A DNA stretch of 7,922 bases from Caulobacteraceae bacterium. GTDB taxonomy: Bacteria > Pseudomonadota > Alphaproteobacteria > Caulobacterales > Caulobacteraceae. The stretch lies in the NCBI GenBank assembly GCA_003136615.1, contig PLFA01000119.1, positions 903 through 8,824 of the forward strand. Direction: 5' to 3'. The notes under the pieces were generated by a model that was not told the origin of the DNA, searched no databases, and saw only the letters and a program-made list of their open reading frames with translations. This document shows positions 1 to 6,203 of the stretch, piece after piece (within the stretch, counting starts at the first letter, position 1; every line of letters starts with the position of its first letter). A program made the position numbers and the translations under genes.

Positions 1-20
1 CCCTGAAGCTGGGCTTCTGA
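1..20 (+). CDS. possible 3' end of an upstream gene (partial)
   Basis: Reading from base 3, the codons give LKLGF followed by a TGA stop at 18-20. This is consistent with the last residues of a protein whose body lies outside the window. Five codons cannot identify a family, and an open frame this short could occur by chance. The hairpin-forming bases just downstream are consistent with a gene end here. Confidence 0.25.
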
Positions 21-26
21 CGACCC

Positions 27-56
27 TTGCCAAGGCGGGGGCCGCTCTGCGATAAG
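27..56 (+). promoter_or_regulatory. possible sigma-70 promoter for tRNA-Gly
   Basis: TTGCCA at 27-32 is followed after an 18-nt spacer by GATAAG at 51-56, a fair -35/-10 pair. Transcription would begin near 63 and leave a leader of about 40 nt before the mature tRNA. Against it, the region also contains a 6-bp hairpin (AGGCGG 33-38 with CCGCCT 57-62), and a terminator-like hairpin lies between the promoter and the tRNA. The call is tentative. Confidence 0.3.
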
Positions 57-73
57 CCGCCTCTTCGCGTCGG

Positions 74-90
74 ACCCCGATTGGGTTTTT
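74..90 (+). terminator. possible weak intrinsic terminator
   Basis: ACCC (74-77) can pair with GGGT (83-86) around the 5-nt loop CGATT, and four more T residues follow (87-90). The stem is only 4 bp, or 6 if two G-U pairs are allowed, so this would be a weak Rho-independent terminator for the gene ending at base 20. It lies immediately 5' of the tRNA, where it could instead be part of the tRNA leader. Confidence 0.3.
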
Positions 91-101
91 CGTGGGAGCG
101 G

Positions 102-176
102 GCGGGCGTAGCTCAGTGGTAGAGCACAACCTTGCCAAGGTTGGGGTCGAGGGTTCGAATCCCTTCGCCCGCTCCA
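102..176 (+). tRNA. tRNA-Gly (anticodon GCC)
   Basis: A full cloverleaf can be folded by eye. The acceptor stem is 102-108 with 166-172, and the D arm is 111-125 with stem GCTC/GAGC. The anticodon arm is 127-143 with stem CAACC/GGTTG and loop TTGCCAA, placing anticodon GCC at 134-136. The variable region is 144-148, and the T arm is 149-165 with loop TTCGAAT. Discriminator T173 is followed by CCA at 174-176, so the CCA end is encoded. It decodes GGC and GGT glycine codons. It sits 30 nt upstream of the LysE-family gene on the same strand. Confidence 0.97.
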
Positions 177-206
177 GTTTCCAAAATGTCCGGGCCTGGG
201 GCCTCC

Positions 207-815
207 ATGACCGTCACCTTCATCGCGGGCCTCGCCCTCTTCGCCTTTGTCAGCACCATCACGCCGGGGCCCAACAATCTGATGCTCATGGCGTCGGGGG
301 CGAATTTTGGCCTGCCGCGGACGATTCCTCACATGCTGGGGGTCTCCCTGGGTTTCGCCTTTCTGATGCTGCTGGTCGGCGTCGGCCTGGCGGGCCTCGT
401 CGCCGCCTTTCCCTGGACCCTGACGGTCCTGCGTTGGGCCGGGGCTGCCTATCTCCTCTATCTGGCGTTCAAGGTCGCCACCTCAAAGGGCTTCGGCGCC
501 AATGATGGGGCAGCCCGGCCCATGACCTTCTGGCAGGCCGTCGCCTTTCAGTGGATCAACCCCAAGGCCTTCGCCAGCTCCCTGGTCGCCGTCACCACCT
601 ACGCCATCCCAGATCACCTTCTGACCGGGGTCGTCCTCGTCGTCGCGGTCTTCACCCTGATCGGCGCCCCCTGCATCCTGACCTGGGCGGCATTCGGCAT
701 GGGCATGAGGAAGGTGCTCACCCGCCCCATCGCCCATCGCGCCTTTAATATCGTCATGGCCCTGCTGCTGGTCGTCTCCATCGTCCCGATGCTGACCGAG
801 GGGGCAAAGACCTAG
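207..815 (+). CDS. LysE/RhtB-family amino-acid exporter
   Basis: This is a 202-residue inner-membrane protein of the LysE/RhtB (LysE-type translocator) family, which exports amino acids or related metabolites. The family hallmark PGPNN is at residues 20-24, at the end of the first hydrophobic segment. Further hydrophobic stretches lie near 44-66, 70-90, 110-132, 139-166 and 178-196, giving about six membrane segments, and a WINPK motif sits at 116-120. Length is normal for the family. The frame is open upstream through the tRNA, so a start inside the tRNA is rejected. ATG 207 gives the typical N-terminus, while ATG 186 would add seven residues and is possible; neither has a strong ribosome site. 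The substrate cannot be read from sequence. It has no evident link to the sugar genes that follow. Confidence 0.9.
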   Translation: MTVTFIAGLALFAFVSTITPGPNNLMLMASGANFGLPRTIPHMLGVSLGFAFLMLLVGVGLAGLVAAFPWTLTVLRWAGAAYLLYLAFKVATSKGFGANDGAARPMTFWQAVAFQWINPKAFASSLVAVTTYAIPDHLLTGVVLVVAVFTLIGAPCILTWAAFGMGMRKVLTRPIAHRAFNIVMALLLVVSIVPMLTEGAKT

Positions 816-940
816 GACCGTGCGGGGCATACGATGCGGACACTCGATGTCGCACATGAACGTCCCAGCGTCAGATTCTCATAAAGTCCCGCGGACCGGT
901 GCGTCGGTCGCAAGGCGTCCTTTCCCGACGCGAGATACCC

Positions 941-985
941 ATGCTATCGGTCGTCTCCATGCTGACCGAGGGCGGGAGGGCCTGA
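941..985 (+). pseudogene. short duplicate of the LysE-family gene's C-terminal codons
   Basis: This short open frame (MLSVVSMLTEGGRA, TGA at 983-985) mirrors the end of the exporter (VVSIVPMLTEGAKT). At DNA level GGTCGTCTCC (949-958) and ATGCTGACCGAGGG (959-972) match 770-779 and 789-802 exactly. A 9-base, in-frame deletion separates the two blocks relative to the original. Its stop codon falls one base before the ATG of the next gene. I infer a partial duplication of the exporter tail; sequence further upstream shows no clear match, so nothing more of the gene remains. Confidence 0.5.
974..980 (+). promoter_or_regulatory. ribosome binding site of the 987 epimerase gene
   Basis: GGGAGGG lies 6 nt before the ATG at 987, a strong purine-rich Shine-Dalgarno element by the standards of this window. 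It fixes the start of the epimerase gene. It directly abuts the duplicated exporter tail. Confidence 0.6.
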
Positions 986-986
986 C

Positions 987-1967
987 ATGACCCGCCTCTG
1001 CGTCCTGGGATCGGCGGGATTTATCGGCCGGCGCCTTGTTGAGCGCGTGCGCCTGGCAAACCCCCAATTCCACATCGTCACCGATGACCTTGCCCCCCAT
1101 CCGGGGAGCCCCGATCATCACCTTTGCGACATAACCTCTGTGGACCTGTTGTCCGGGCCAATCGCGACAGGCGCCCTCGACGCCATCATAAATCTGGCCG
1201 CCGAACACAGGGACGATGTGTTTCCCATGTCCCGCTATTACGAGGTCAATGTCGGGGGCGCCGAAAACGTCTGCGCGCTCGCCCGCAAGACCGGCGCGCG
1301 GCAGATCATCTTCACCAGCTCCGTGGCGGTTTATGGCTTCGCGCCGCCGGGGACGGGCGAGGACGGGGCGATCAATCCCTTCCACGAATATGGACGCACC
1401 AAGGCGCTGGCCGAGAACGTCTATCGGGCTTGGCAGAGCGAGGCGCCGGGGGCGCGGAGCCTGGTGATCATTCGCCCCACGGTGGTGTTCGGGCCGGGCA
1501 ATCGGGGCAATGTCTATCGTCTGTTGAAGCAGATCTCCTCGGGCCTCTTCGCCATGATCGGCGACGGGCGAAACGTCAAATCCATGGCCTATGTGGAGAA
1601 CGTCGCCGCCTTCATCGCCCACGCCCTGAACTTCGGCGTCGGCCTCCATGTCTACAACTACGTGGACAAGCCCGATCTCTCCATGGGGGAGCTGGTGGCC
1701 AAGGTGCGGATCGCCCTGCGCGGTCAGGTCGGGGGTTATGTCACCATATCCCGGCCGCTTGGCCAGATGCTCGGGTCCCTGGCCGACGTCGCCGCCGCCG
1801 TGCTCCGCCGCCCCTTGCCCGTGAGCGCCCTTCGCGTGGAAAAGTTCTGCGCCACCACCCAGTTCTCAACGGCCGCCGCCGTCACAGGATTTTCCCCGCC
1901 CTTCACTCTGGAGGAGGGGCTGCGCGAAACCCTGGCTATTGAGTTTTCCGCGGGCGGGTCAGGATAG
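987..1967 (+). CDS. NAD-dependent epimerase/dehydratase (extended SDR, nucleotide sugar)
   Basis: This 326-residue cytoplasmic enzyme belongs to the extended short-chain dehydrogenase/reductase family that epimerises, dehydrates or reduces nucleotide-bound sugars. The dinucleotide-binding loop is G8-S-A-G11-F-I-G14 after a first beta strand. NLAAEHRDD (69-77) follows, then the TSS motif at 110-112 and the catalytic Y135-x-x-x-K139. IRPTVVFGPGNRGN lies mid-protein, as in WcaG/WbpV-like members. The ATG at 987 has a good ribosome site and gives the Rossmann strand directly at the N-terminus. The gene runs towards the glycosyltransferase operon, and the 3' ends overlap by 32 nt. Substrate and chemistry are unknown. 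The sugar cluster suggests a step that tailors a nucleotide sugar, but it is not in the same transcript as the other enzymes. Confidence 0.88.
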   Translation: MTRLCVLGSAGFIGRRLVERVRLANPQFHIVTDDLAPHPGSPDHHLCDITSVDLLSGPIATGALDAIINLAAEHRDDVFPMSRYYEVNVGGAENVCALARKTGARQIIFTSSVAVYGFAPPGTGEDGAINPFHEYGRTKALAENVYRAWQSEAPGARSLVIIRPTVVFGPGNRGNVYRLLKQISSGLFAMIGDGRNVKSMAYVENVAAFIAHALNFGVGLHVYNYVDKPDLSMGELVAKVRIALRGQVGGYVTISRPLGQMLGSLADVAAAVLRRPLPVSALRVEKFCATTQFSTAAAVTGFSPPFTLEEGLRETLAIEFSAGGSG

Positions 1968-2754
1968 ACAGCCGGTAGATGGCGCGGCGAAGCGGCGGCG
2001 GCGTGAGCGCCCATAGGGCGACAATGGCAAGGCCCATGAGGCGCGCGGGCAGAAGTTTCGGCGAAAGATGCCGGGTTCGGGCCCGCAGGTTCTGGCGCCA
2101 GTTTTGCGCATGGCGGTCCGACGAGACTTGCCTGTATCTCAGCAGGGGCTCGGAGAGGTTGGCGAAGCGCGCGCCCAGTCCCAGCAAACGCAGCCAGAGC
2201 TCCAGATCCTCCGCGCAATCGAAACTGGCGTCATATGCGCCATGCCGCCCAAGCACGGACTGACGCATCATCATGGTGGGATGGGCGAAGGCGTTGGTGA
2301 ACTGCATGCGCAGCGCGATGGCGTCATGGGTCAGCGGATAGCGCCTCAGGGCGTGAACGGCCCCGTCGGCGTCAATGATCTCCATGGCGCTGCCCAAGAG
2401 GTCCACATCCAGGTGGGAGTCCAGAAAGCGGACCTGGGCCTCCAGACGCTCCGGATGGCAGAGATCATCGCCGTCAAAGCGCGCGATATAAGGGCCACGG
2501 GCCTCGGAAAGGCCGAGATTGAGGCTTCCGGCGAGGCCCAGACGCCGAGGCGGACGCAGGCGGCGGAAGCGCGCGTCTCGCCGGCACAGGGTGTCGCAGG
2601 CCTCGGCGAGGATCGGATCGGTGCTTTCATCCACCACCAGAACCTCGAAGTTCGCGTAGGTCTGGGCGATCAGGCTTTCGAAACTCAGGGCCAGGCGTCC
2701 GGGAGGCTCATTGAAGGTGGGCACGATGACGCTCACCATGGGCTGATCGGTCAT
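1936..2754 (-). CDS. family 2 glycosyltransferase
   Basis: This is a 272-residue GT2 (GT-A fold) glycosyltransferase. The N-terminus VSVIVPTFNE (7-16) is typical. D42 lies in the VVDES strand, and the metal/nucleotide-binding DGDD is at 94-97. An AEDLELWLRL element at 181-190 supplies the usual acidic pair (E182, D183) near the acceptor site. A hydrophobic stretch near 239-250 may anchor the C-terminus to the membrane. It is the last gene of the leftward operon, 23 nt after the kinase stop. Such enzymes move a sugar from a nucleotide donor onto a growing surface glycan; donor and acceptor are not evident. The position suggests use of the heptose made by its neighbours, which is inference. Its final codons overlap the convergent epimerase gene. 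Confidence 0.92.
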   Translation of the reverse strand: MTDQPMVSVIVPTFNEPPGRLALSFESLIAQTYANFEVLVVDESTDPILAEACDTLCRRDARFRRLRPPRRLGLAGSLNLGLSEARGPYIARFDGDDLCHPERLEAQVRFLDSHLDVDLLGSAMEIIDADGAVHALRRYPLTHDAIALRMQFTNAFAHPTMMMRQSVLGRHGAYDASFDCAEDLELWLRLLGLGARFANLSEPLLRYRQVSSDRHAQNWRQNLRARTRHLSPKLLPARLMGLAIVALWALTPPPLRRAIYRLSILTRPRKTQ

Positions 2755-2777
2755 GCCTTAGATCCCGCGCGCGCGGT

Positions 2778-3761
2778 TCAATTGCGCAAAAGGACGACGG
2801 AGCCGTCAAAGTCGAAGTTGAAGTCCATCTCCGCAAGCCCCGCCGCCGTCATCACCTCCCGCAGGCGACGCCGGTCGCGGGTCTGGAAGAGCAGAAAGCC
2901 GCCGCCGCCGGCGCCCACCAGCTTGCCGCCCAGGGCGCCGCCCTCTCCCCGGGCCAGCCCATAAAGCTGATCGATCCGCCCGCTGCTCATGCCGGCTGAT
3001 CGTTCGCGTTTTTTCATCCAGTGTTCGTGCATCAGCGCACCGAACTGATCGATCTGGCCGCCTTCCAGCATCACCTGGATTTTCCGGCCGAGCGCCTTGG
3101 TCGCGTGCAGGGCCTCGGTCATGGCGTCATCGCCGCTCTCGGAGCGCTGCTTCTGATCGGCGAGGAGTGTCGCCGCGGCGCGCGTCTGGCCAATGAAGAA
3201 CAGCATCAGGGACTCTTCCCATTCGCGCACGGCGCCCTGGCCGAGCTTCAAGGGCGCCACCTGGACGCTCTCGTCCGGCTGATAGTCCTGACACAACAAT
3301 CCGCCATAAGCGGCGATATACTGATCCTGTTTGCCCACCGGCTCGCCAAGGCGGTTCATCTCGATATCCACCGCTTCCCGGGCGAGGGTCTCGGCGGAGA
3401 CGGGCCGACGGGAATAGGCGTGCAGGGCGTGGAGCAGTCCCACCAGAAACGTCCCCGAGGATCCGAGGCCCGTGCCGGCGGGCACGTCGGCGATGCTGAC
3501 GATCTCCAGATCCTCCGGCGCGCCGTGCATGGCCAGGGCTTCGCGAAACAGCGGATGGCGAACGTCCTGCCAATGGGAGGGGGATTCGAACTCAGAATAT
3601 TTCAGGAGGTAGCCCGGCGAAAAACGCCGGTTGATGGTGATGTAGACATAGCGATTGATCGCCGCGGAGATCACGAATCCGCCGTGCTGGCGGTAATAGG
3701 ACGGCAGGTCGGTGCCGCCTCCGCCGATGGAAATCCGCAAAGGCGTGCGGGTGATGATCAT
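2778..3761 (-). CDS. hddA: D-glycero-D-manno-heptose 7-phosphate kinase (GHMP kinase, HddA-like)
   Basis: This is a 327-residue GHMP-superfamily kinase. The N-terminus MIITRTPLRISIGGGGTDLP is characteristic of HddA-type sugar-phosphate kinases. The ATP-binding loop is P94-A-G-T-G-L-G-S-S102. The likely catalytic Asp is D146 in GKQDQY, and the third GHMP motif KLVGAGGGGFLLF is at 280-292. HddA phosphorylates D-glycero-D-manno-heptose 7-phosphate at C1, giving the 1,7-bisphosphate. The start ATG overlaps the upstream nucleotidyltransferase stop as ATGA, so the two are probably translationally coupled. GGAGGG (minus strand, 3774-3779) is present but about 12 nt away. Length matches the family. 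A fucose- or other sugar-kinase role is the alternative, but the neighbouring isomerase, phosphatase and transferase favour heptose. Confidence 0.88.
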   Translation of the reverse strand: MIITRTPLRISIGGGGTDLPSYYRQHGGFVISAAINRYVYITINRRFSPGYLLKYSEFESPSHWQDVRHPLFREALAMHGAPEDLEIVSIADVPAGTGLGSSGTFLVGLLHALHAYSRRPVSAETLAREAVDIEMNRLGEPVGKQDQYIAAYGGLLCQDYQPDESVQVAPLKLGQGAVREWEESLMLFFIGQTRAAATLLADQKQRSESGDDAMTEALHATKALGRKIQVMLEGGQIDQFGALMHEHWMKKRERSAGMSSGRIDQLYGLARGEGGALGGKLVGAGGGGFLLFQTRDRRRLREVMTAAGLAEMDFNFDFDGSVVLLRN

Positions 3762-4540
3762 GGTGCGTGAACGCCCTCCAAACCGGGGCGATGACGCATC
3801 AGATAGTCCGTTGCTTCGGCCATCCCATCGGCCGAGCCGATCTCGTAGAACCGCGTCTCGACCTCATAGGCGGCAAGCTGACCGGCGCGCGCCAGATCGC
3901 CATAGAGATCAGCCAGATCCCAGGCGTCGCCCGCGCTCCGGCCCGCCAGCGCCCCGGCTGTGAGAAGACCAAGGCCATAATCGATATGATGCATTGACTC
4001 GGTCGGCCGGGTCTTGTCGTACCGCCGGATCAGCCCGCCCTGAAAATCCACATTGCTGGCGTCCCAGCGGCCGTCATTGTGCAAGACGGTCATCAGGCCC
4101 GGACGCTCCCGGGCGCGAAACGCCTCCCACACAGGTGGAAAACGGATAGGCAGATAGCTGTCGCCGTACATGACGAAGAAAGCCTCCCCTAAAAAGGGCA
4201 GAGCCTTGGCGAGCGCCCCGCCGGTGCCGAGAGGTCGGGCGCCGTCCGCCGAATAGGTCACCTCGCAGCCGAACCGCGCCCCGTCCCCCACGAAGTCCGC
4301 GATTTGTTCGCCCAGGTGCCCAAGGCAGATTGTCACGCGCGTGACCCCCTCGCGGGCCAGGAGCCGAAGCTGGTGGGCGATGAAGGGCTCGCCGGCCACG
4401 TCCATCATCGACTTGGGCGCCGTTAGCGCCAGATCGCCAAGCCGGCTCGCCATTCCGCCCGCCAGCAGCGCGAGGGGCGGCAGGTCCAGATTGGGGGGGG
4501 CGCTAGAGCCGGCCAAGTCTGACATCGGCCAGAAGGTCAT
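3758..4540 (-). CDS. sugar-1-phosphate nucleotidyltransferase (HddC-like, probably heptose-1-P guanylyltransferase)
   Basis: This is a 260-residue nucleotidyltransferase. The nucleotide-binding loop LAGGMASRL is at 26-34, with APK at 41-43, LGTGGAL at 104-110 and the metal-binding Y-GD at 125-127. YDKTRPT and HHIDYGLG occur in the middle, and FYEIGS near the C-terminus. The family joins a sugar 1-phosphate to a nucleoside triphosphate. Sitting with an HddA kinase, the likely product is GDP-D-glycero-alpha-D-manno-heptose; nucleotide choice is not provable by eye. The loop has Ala-Ser where the classic GxGTRL has Gly-Thr. ATG 4540 overlaps the preceding gene by 38 nt. ATG 4525 (23-nt overlap) is equally possible, as neither has a clear ribosome site and both leave a non-conserved N-terminal extension. 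ATGA overlap with the kinase marks an operon. Confidence 0.85.
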   Translation of the reverse strand: MTFWPMSDLAGSSAPPNLDLPPLALLAGGMASRLGDLALTAPKSMMDVAGEPFIAHQLRLLAREGVTRVTICLGHLGEQIADFVGDGARFGCEVTYSADGARPLGTGGALAKALPFLGEAFFVMYGDSYLPIRFPPVWEAFRARERPGLMTVLHNDGRWDASNVDFQGGLIRRYDKTRPTESMHHIDYGLGLLTAGALAGRSAGDAWDLADLYGDLARAGQLAAYEVETRFYEIGSADGMAEATDYLMRHRPGLEGVHAP

Positions 4541-5456
4541 TCAGGGAAAGCCGCAGGGCCTCGCGCGAGCCGCGGGGCGAGCGCCACCCCAGGGCTGTCA
4601 TGCGGTCGGTGTTGATCCTCACCACGGGCACATCGCCCTTCCAGCCTCGGTCACCGCCCGCATATGCGAAGACGGGCGGCGTCTTCAGCCCCAGCGCCTC
4701 CGCCGCCAGCTCGGCGATCTCAGTGACGGTGATGTAGTCGCCGGTGGCTACGTTGAAGACCTCGAACGGCCCCTCAGCCCGGAGATGGGCGTGCATCACC
4801 GCCGCCACGACGTCCTTCACATAGACATAGGATTTACTCTGGCTCCCATCGCCCAGAATGGTCAGGCGCGTGGGATCGGCGGCGAGGCGGCGCACGAAGT
4901 CAAAGCCTACCCCATGGGTCTGACGCGGCCCCACCACATTCCCGAACCGGAAGGCCCGCCCCGAAAGGCCGAACATGTGGGCATAGGCGCGGATCAGGGC
5001 CTCGCCGGCCAGCTTGCTCGCCCCGTAGGTGGAGATCGGCGCGAGGGGCCCAAAATCCTCCGTCGCCTCCCGCTCGCCCAGATCGCCGTAAACCCCGCTC
5101 CCCGACGCATAGAGGATCCGCTGGGCGCCGCTCCGGCGCATGGCCTCCAGCACATTATTGGTCAGCTCAGTGCCCTGACGAAAATCGATCTGCGGCTCCA
5201 CGGCCGCCCGGGCGATATCTGGATTGGACGCCAGGTGAATGACCACGCCGTGGCCTGCCATGTGAGTGGTGAGAGCCTCCAGATCGCCCACCTCGGCCCT
5301 GACCACGGCGAGGCGCGCATCGCCGGCATGATGGGCGAAATGCCACTCCCGGCCTGAGCTGAAGTTGTCATAGAGGGTCACCCGCTCTGTGAGCGGGTCG
5401 GCCAGGAGGTAGTCGGTGAAGTGGCTGCCGATAAATCCGGCGCCGCCCACGATCAT
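4503..5456 (-). CDS. NAD-dependent nucleotide-sugar epimerase (GalE-like extended SDR)
   Basis: This 317-residue enzyme resembles UDP-glucose 4-epimerases. The cofactor loop G4-G-A-G7-F-I-G10 begins almost at residue 1. D30-N-F-S-S-G is the acidic end of the second strand, and HLASNPD is at 74-80. The active site is S118-G-S120-G-V-Y-G with Y144-x-x-x-K148. The GNVVGPRQTHGVG and GDGSQSKSYVYV segments match sugar-nucleotide epimerases. It is the first gene of the leftward operon. The in-frame codons before ATG 5456 contain no other ATG or GTG for at least ten codons, which supports this start despite no visible Shine-Dalgarno site. It probably acts after nucleotide activation to invert or oxidise/reduce a ring carbon of the activated heptose. 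Substrate is inferred from context only. Confidence 0.88.
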   Translation of the reverse strand: MIVGGAGFIGSHFTDYLLADPLTERVTLYDNFSSGREWHFAHHAGDARLAVVRAEVGDLEALTTHMAGHGVVIHLASNPDIARAAVEPQIDFRQGTELTNNVLEAMRRSGAQRILYASGSGVYGDLGEREATEDFGPLAPISTYGASKLAGEALIRAYAHMFGLSGRAFRFGNVVGPRQTHGVGFDFVRRLAADPTRLTILGDGSQSKSYVYVKDVVAAVMHAHLRAEGPFEVFNVATGDYITVTEIAELAAEALGLKTPPVFAYAGGDRGWKGDVPVVRINTDRMTALGWRSPRGSREALRLSLNDLLADVRLGRL

Positions 5457-5565
5457 ATAGCTGTGGGCGGATATGATGCGGCACTCCGGTTACGCGACGC
5501 AAACTCGCGCCGCCCCCCTGCTAGCAAGATAGGGTGCGACAAAGCCAGGGAATTGCGCGAAGAGT

Positions 5566-5584
5566 CCGCGCCTTATAAGCGCGG
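5566..5584. promoter_or_regulatory. 19-bp palindrome over the likely -10 of the isomerase gene
   Basis: CCGCGC (5566-5571) and GCGCGG (5579-5584) are perfect inverted arms around CTTATAA. Removing one C would give a perfect 18-bp palindrome centred on TTATAA. It overlaps the candidate -10 TATAAG and ends 19 nt before the isomerase ATG. This is what an operator would look like, but a symmetric -10 in GC-rich DNA is an alternative. No regulator gene is present nearby. Confidence 0.4.
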
Positions 5585-5591
5585 CGCGGGC

Positions 5592-5597
5592 GAAGGA
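5592..5597 (+). promoter_or_regulatory. ribosome binding site of the isomerase gene
   Basis: GAAGGA sits 6 nt upstream of ATG 5604. It selects this start over the longer open frame that runs back into the divergent region and the neighbouring epimerase gene. Confidence 0.7.
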
Positions 5598-5603
5598 CCT
5601 AAA

Positions 5604-6203
5604 ATGACGGACTATACGGGACGCTATCTTCAGGAAGTGGCCCAGATCGCCGCCTTGATCGACCAGACGGAGGTCGACGCGATGGTCGACATTCTCCGTG
5701 AGACCCGGGACGGGACGGGACGCCTCTTTTTCATCGGCGTGGGCGGCGGCGCGGGAAACGCCGGACACGCGGTGAACGACTTTCGCAAGATCGCCGGCAT
5801 CGAGACCTATGCCCCCACCGACAATGTCTCTGAGCTCACCGCCCGGATCAATGACGATGGCTGGGAGTCCTCCTTCGCCCGCTGGCTGGCGGGGAGCCGC
5901 CTCCGGGCCGAGGATGTTCTTTTCGTCTTTTCCGTGGGCGGCGGCGATCTCGCCCGGAACATCAGCGCCAACATCGTCCAGGCCGTCGCCCTGGCCAAGA
6001 CCGTCGGCGCCCGGGTGATCGGCGTCGTGGGCCGCGACGGTGGCTATACGGCGAGCGTAGCCGACGCCTGCGTGATCATTCCCACCGTGACCGCCGACAC
6101 CGTGACGCCCCATACGGAGGCCTTCCAGGCGGTGATCTGGCACCTGATCGTCTCCCATCCGAGCCTTAAGGCAAACGAGATGAAATGGGAGATGAGCGTC
6201 TGA
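5604..6203 (+). CDS. SIS-domain sugar-phosphate isomerase (GmhA-like)
   Basis: This is a 199-residue single SIS-domain protein, close to the ~190 residues of phosphoheptose isomerase. By context it converts sedoheptulose 7-phosphate to D-glycero-D-manno-heptose 7-phosphate. Sugar-phosphate-binding loops are FIGVGGGAGNAGH (43-55) and FSVGGGD (109-115), and a GVVGRDGGY strand follows. APTDNVSELTARINDDGW (70-87) and TPHTEAFQAV near the C-terminus are distinctive. My by-eye alignment to E. coli GmhA puts Asp59 where Glu65 is expected and an aromatic residue near His180, so the canonical catalytic pair is not obviously kept. The start at 5604 has a good ribosome site. The next gene overlaps or follows within 8 nt, so they are cotranscribed. 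A different ketose/aldose phosphate substrate remains possible. Confidence 0.85.
   Translation: MTDYTGRYLQEVAQIAALIDQTEVDAMVDILRETRDGTGRLFFIGVGGGAGNAGHAVNDFRKIAGIETYAPTDNVSELTARINDDGWESSFARWLAGSRLRAEDVLFVFSVGGGDLARNISANIVQAVALAKTVGARVIGVVGRDGGYTASVADACVIIPTVTADTVTPHTEAFQAVIWHLIVSHPSLKANEMKWEMSV

Larger units (their letters stand above)
816..986 (+). other. intergenic region with hairpin and a lysE 3'-end relic
   Basis: No complete gene is visible in this 171-bp gap. A bulged hairpin is formed by TGC/GACA (835-837 and 839-842) with TGTC/GCA (848-854) around a 5-nt loop. It has no T-run after it, so it is at best a poor terminator for the exporter gene. Bases 949-972 repeat the exporter's 3' coding end. 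I could not find a convincing -35/-10 pair for the epimerase gene starting at 987. Confidence 0.5.
5457..5603. promoter_or_regulatory. divergent control region between the two sugar operons
   Basis: This 147-bp gap separates the leftward epimerase operon from the rightward isomerase/phosphatase genes and must hold both promoters. It contains the perfect 8-bp palindrome TGCTAGCA (5519-5526) and a 19-bp interrupted palindrome at 5566-5584. A possible rightward promoter is TTGCGC (5553-5558) with TATAAG (5574-5579), although the 15-nt spacer is short. I found no convincing leftward -35/-10 pair. Confidence 0.5.

Noticed and set aside
132..206. Upstream extension of the exporter gene into the tRNA
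   Set aside because: The open frame begins inside tRNA-Gly; the added residues are not LysE-like, and ATG 207 gives the standard N-terminus.
835..854. Hairpin after the exporter gene as an intrinsic terminator
   Set aside because: The stem has a bulge and is not followed by a T-run, so it does not meet the usual criteria; noted only as a hairpin.
2068..2964. Long plus-strand open frame opposite the glycosyltransferase and kinase genes
   Set aside because: Spans two well-supported minus-strand genes, has no recognisable motif, and is typical of antisense frames in GC-rich DNA. The same applies to 3021-3770 and 4341-5357 on plus and to 879-1649 and 5490-6158 on minus.
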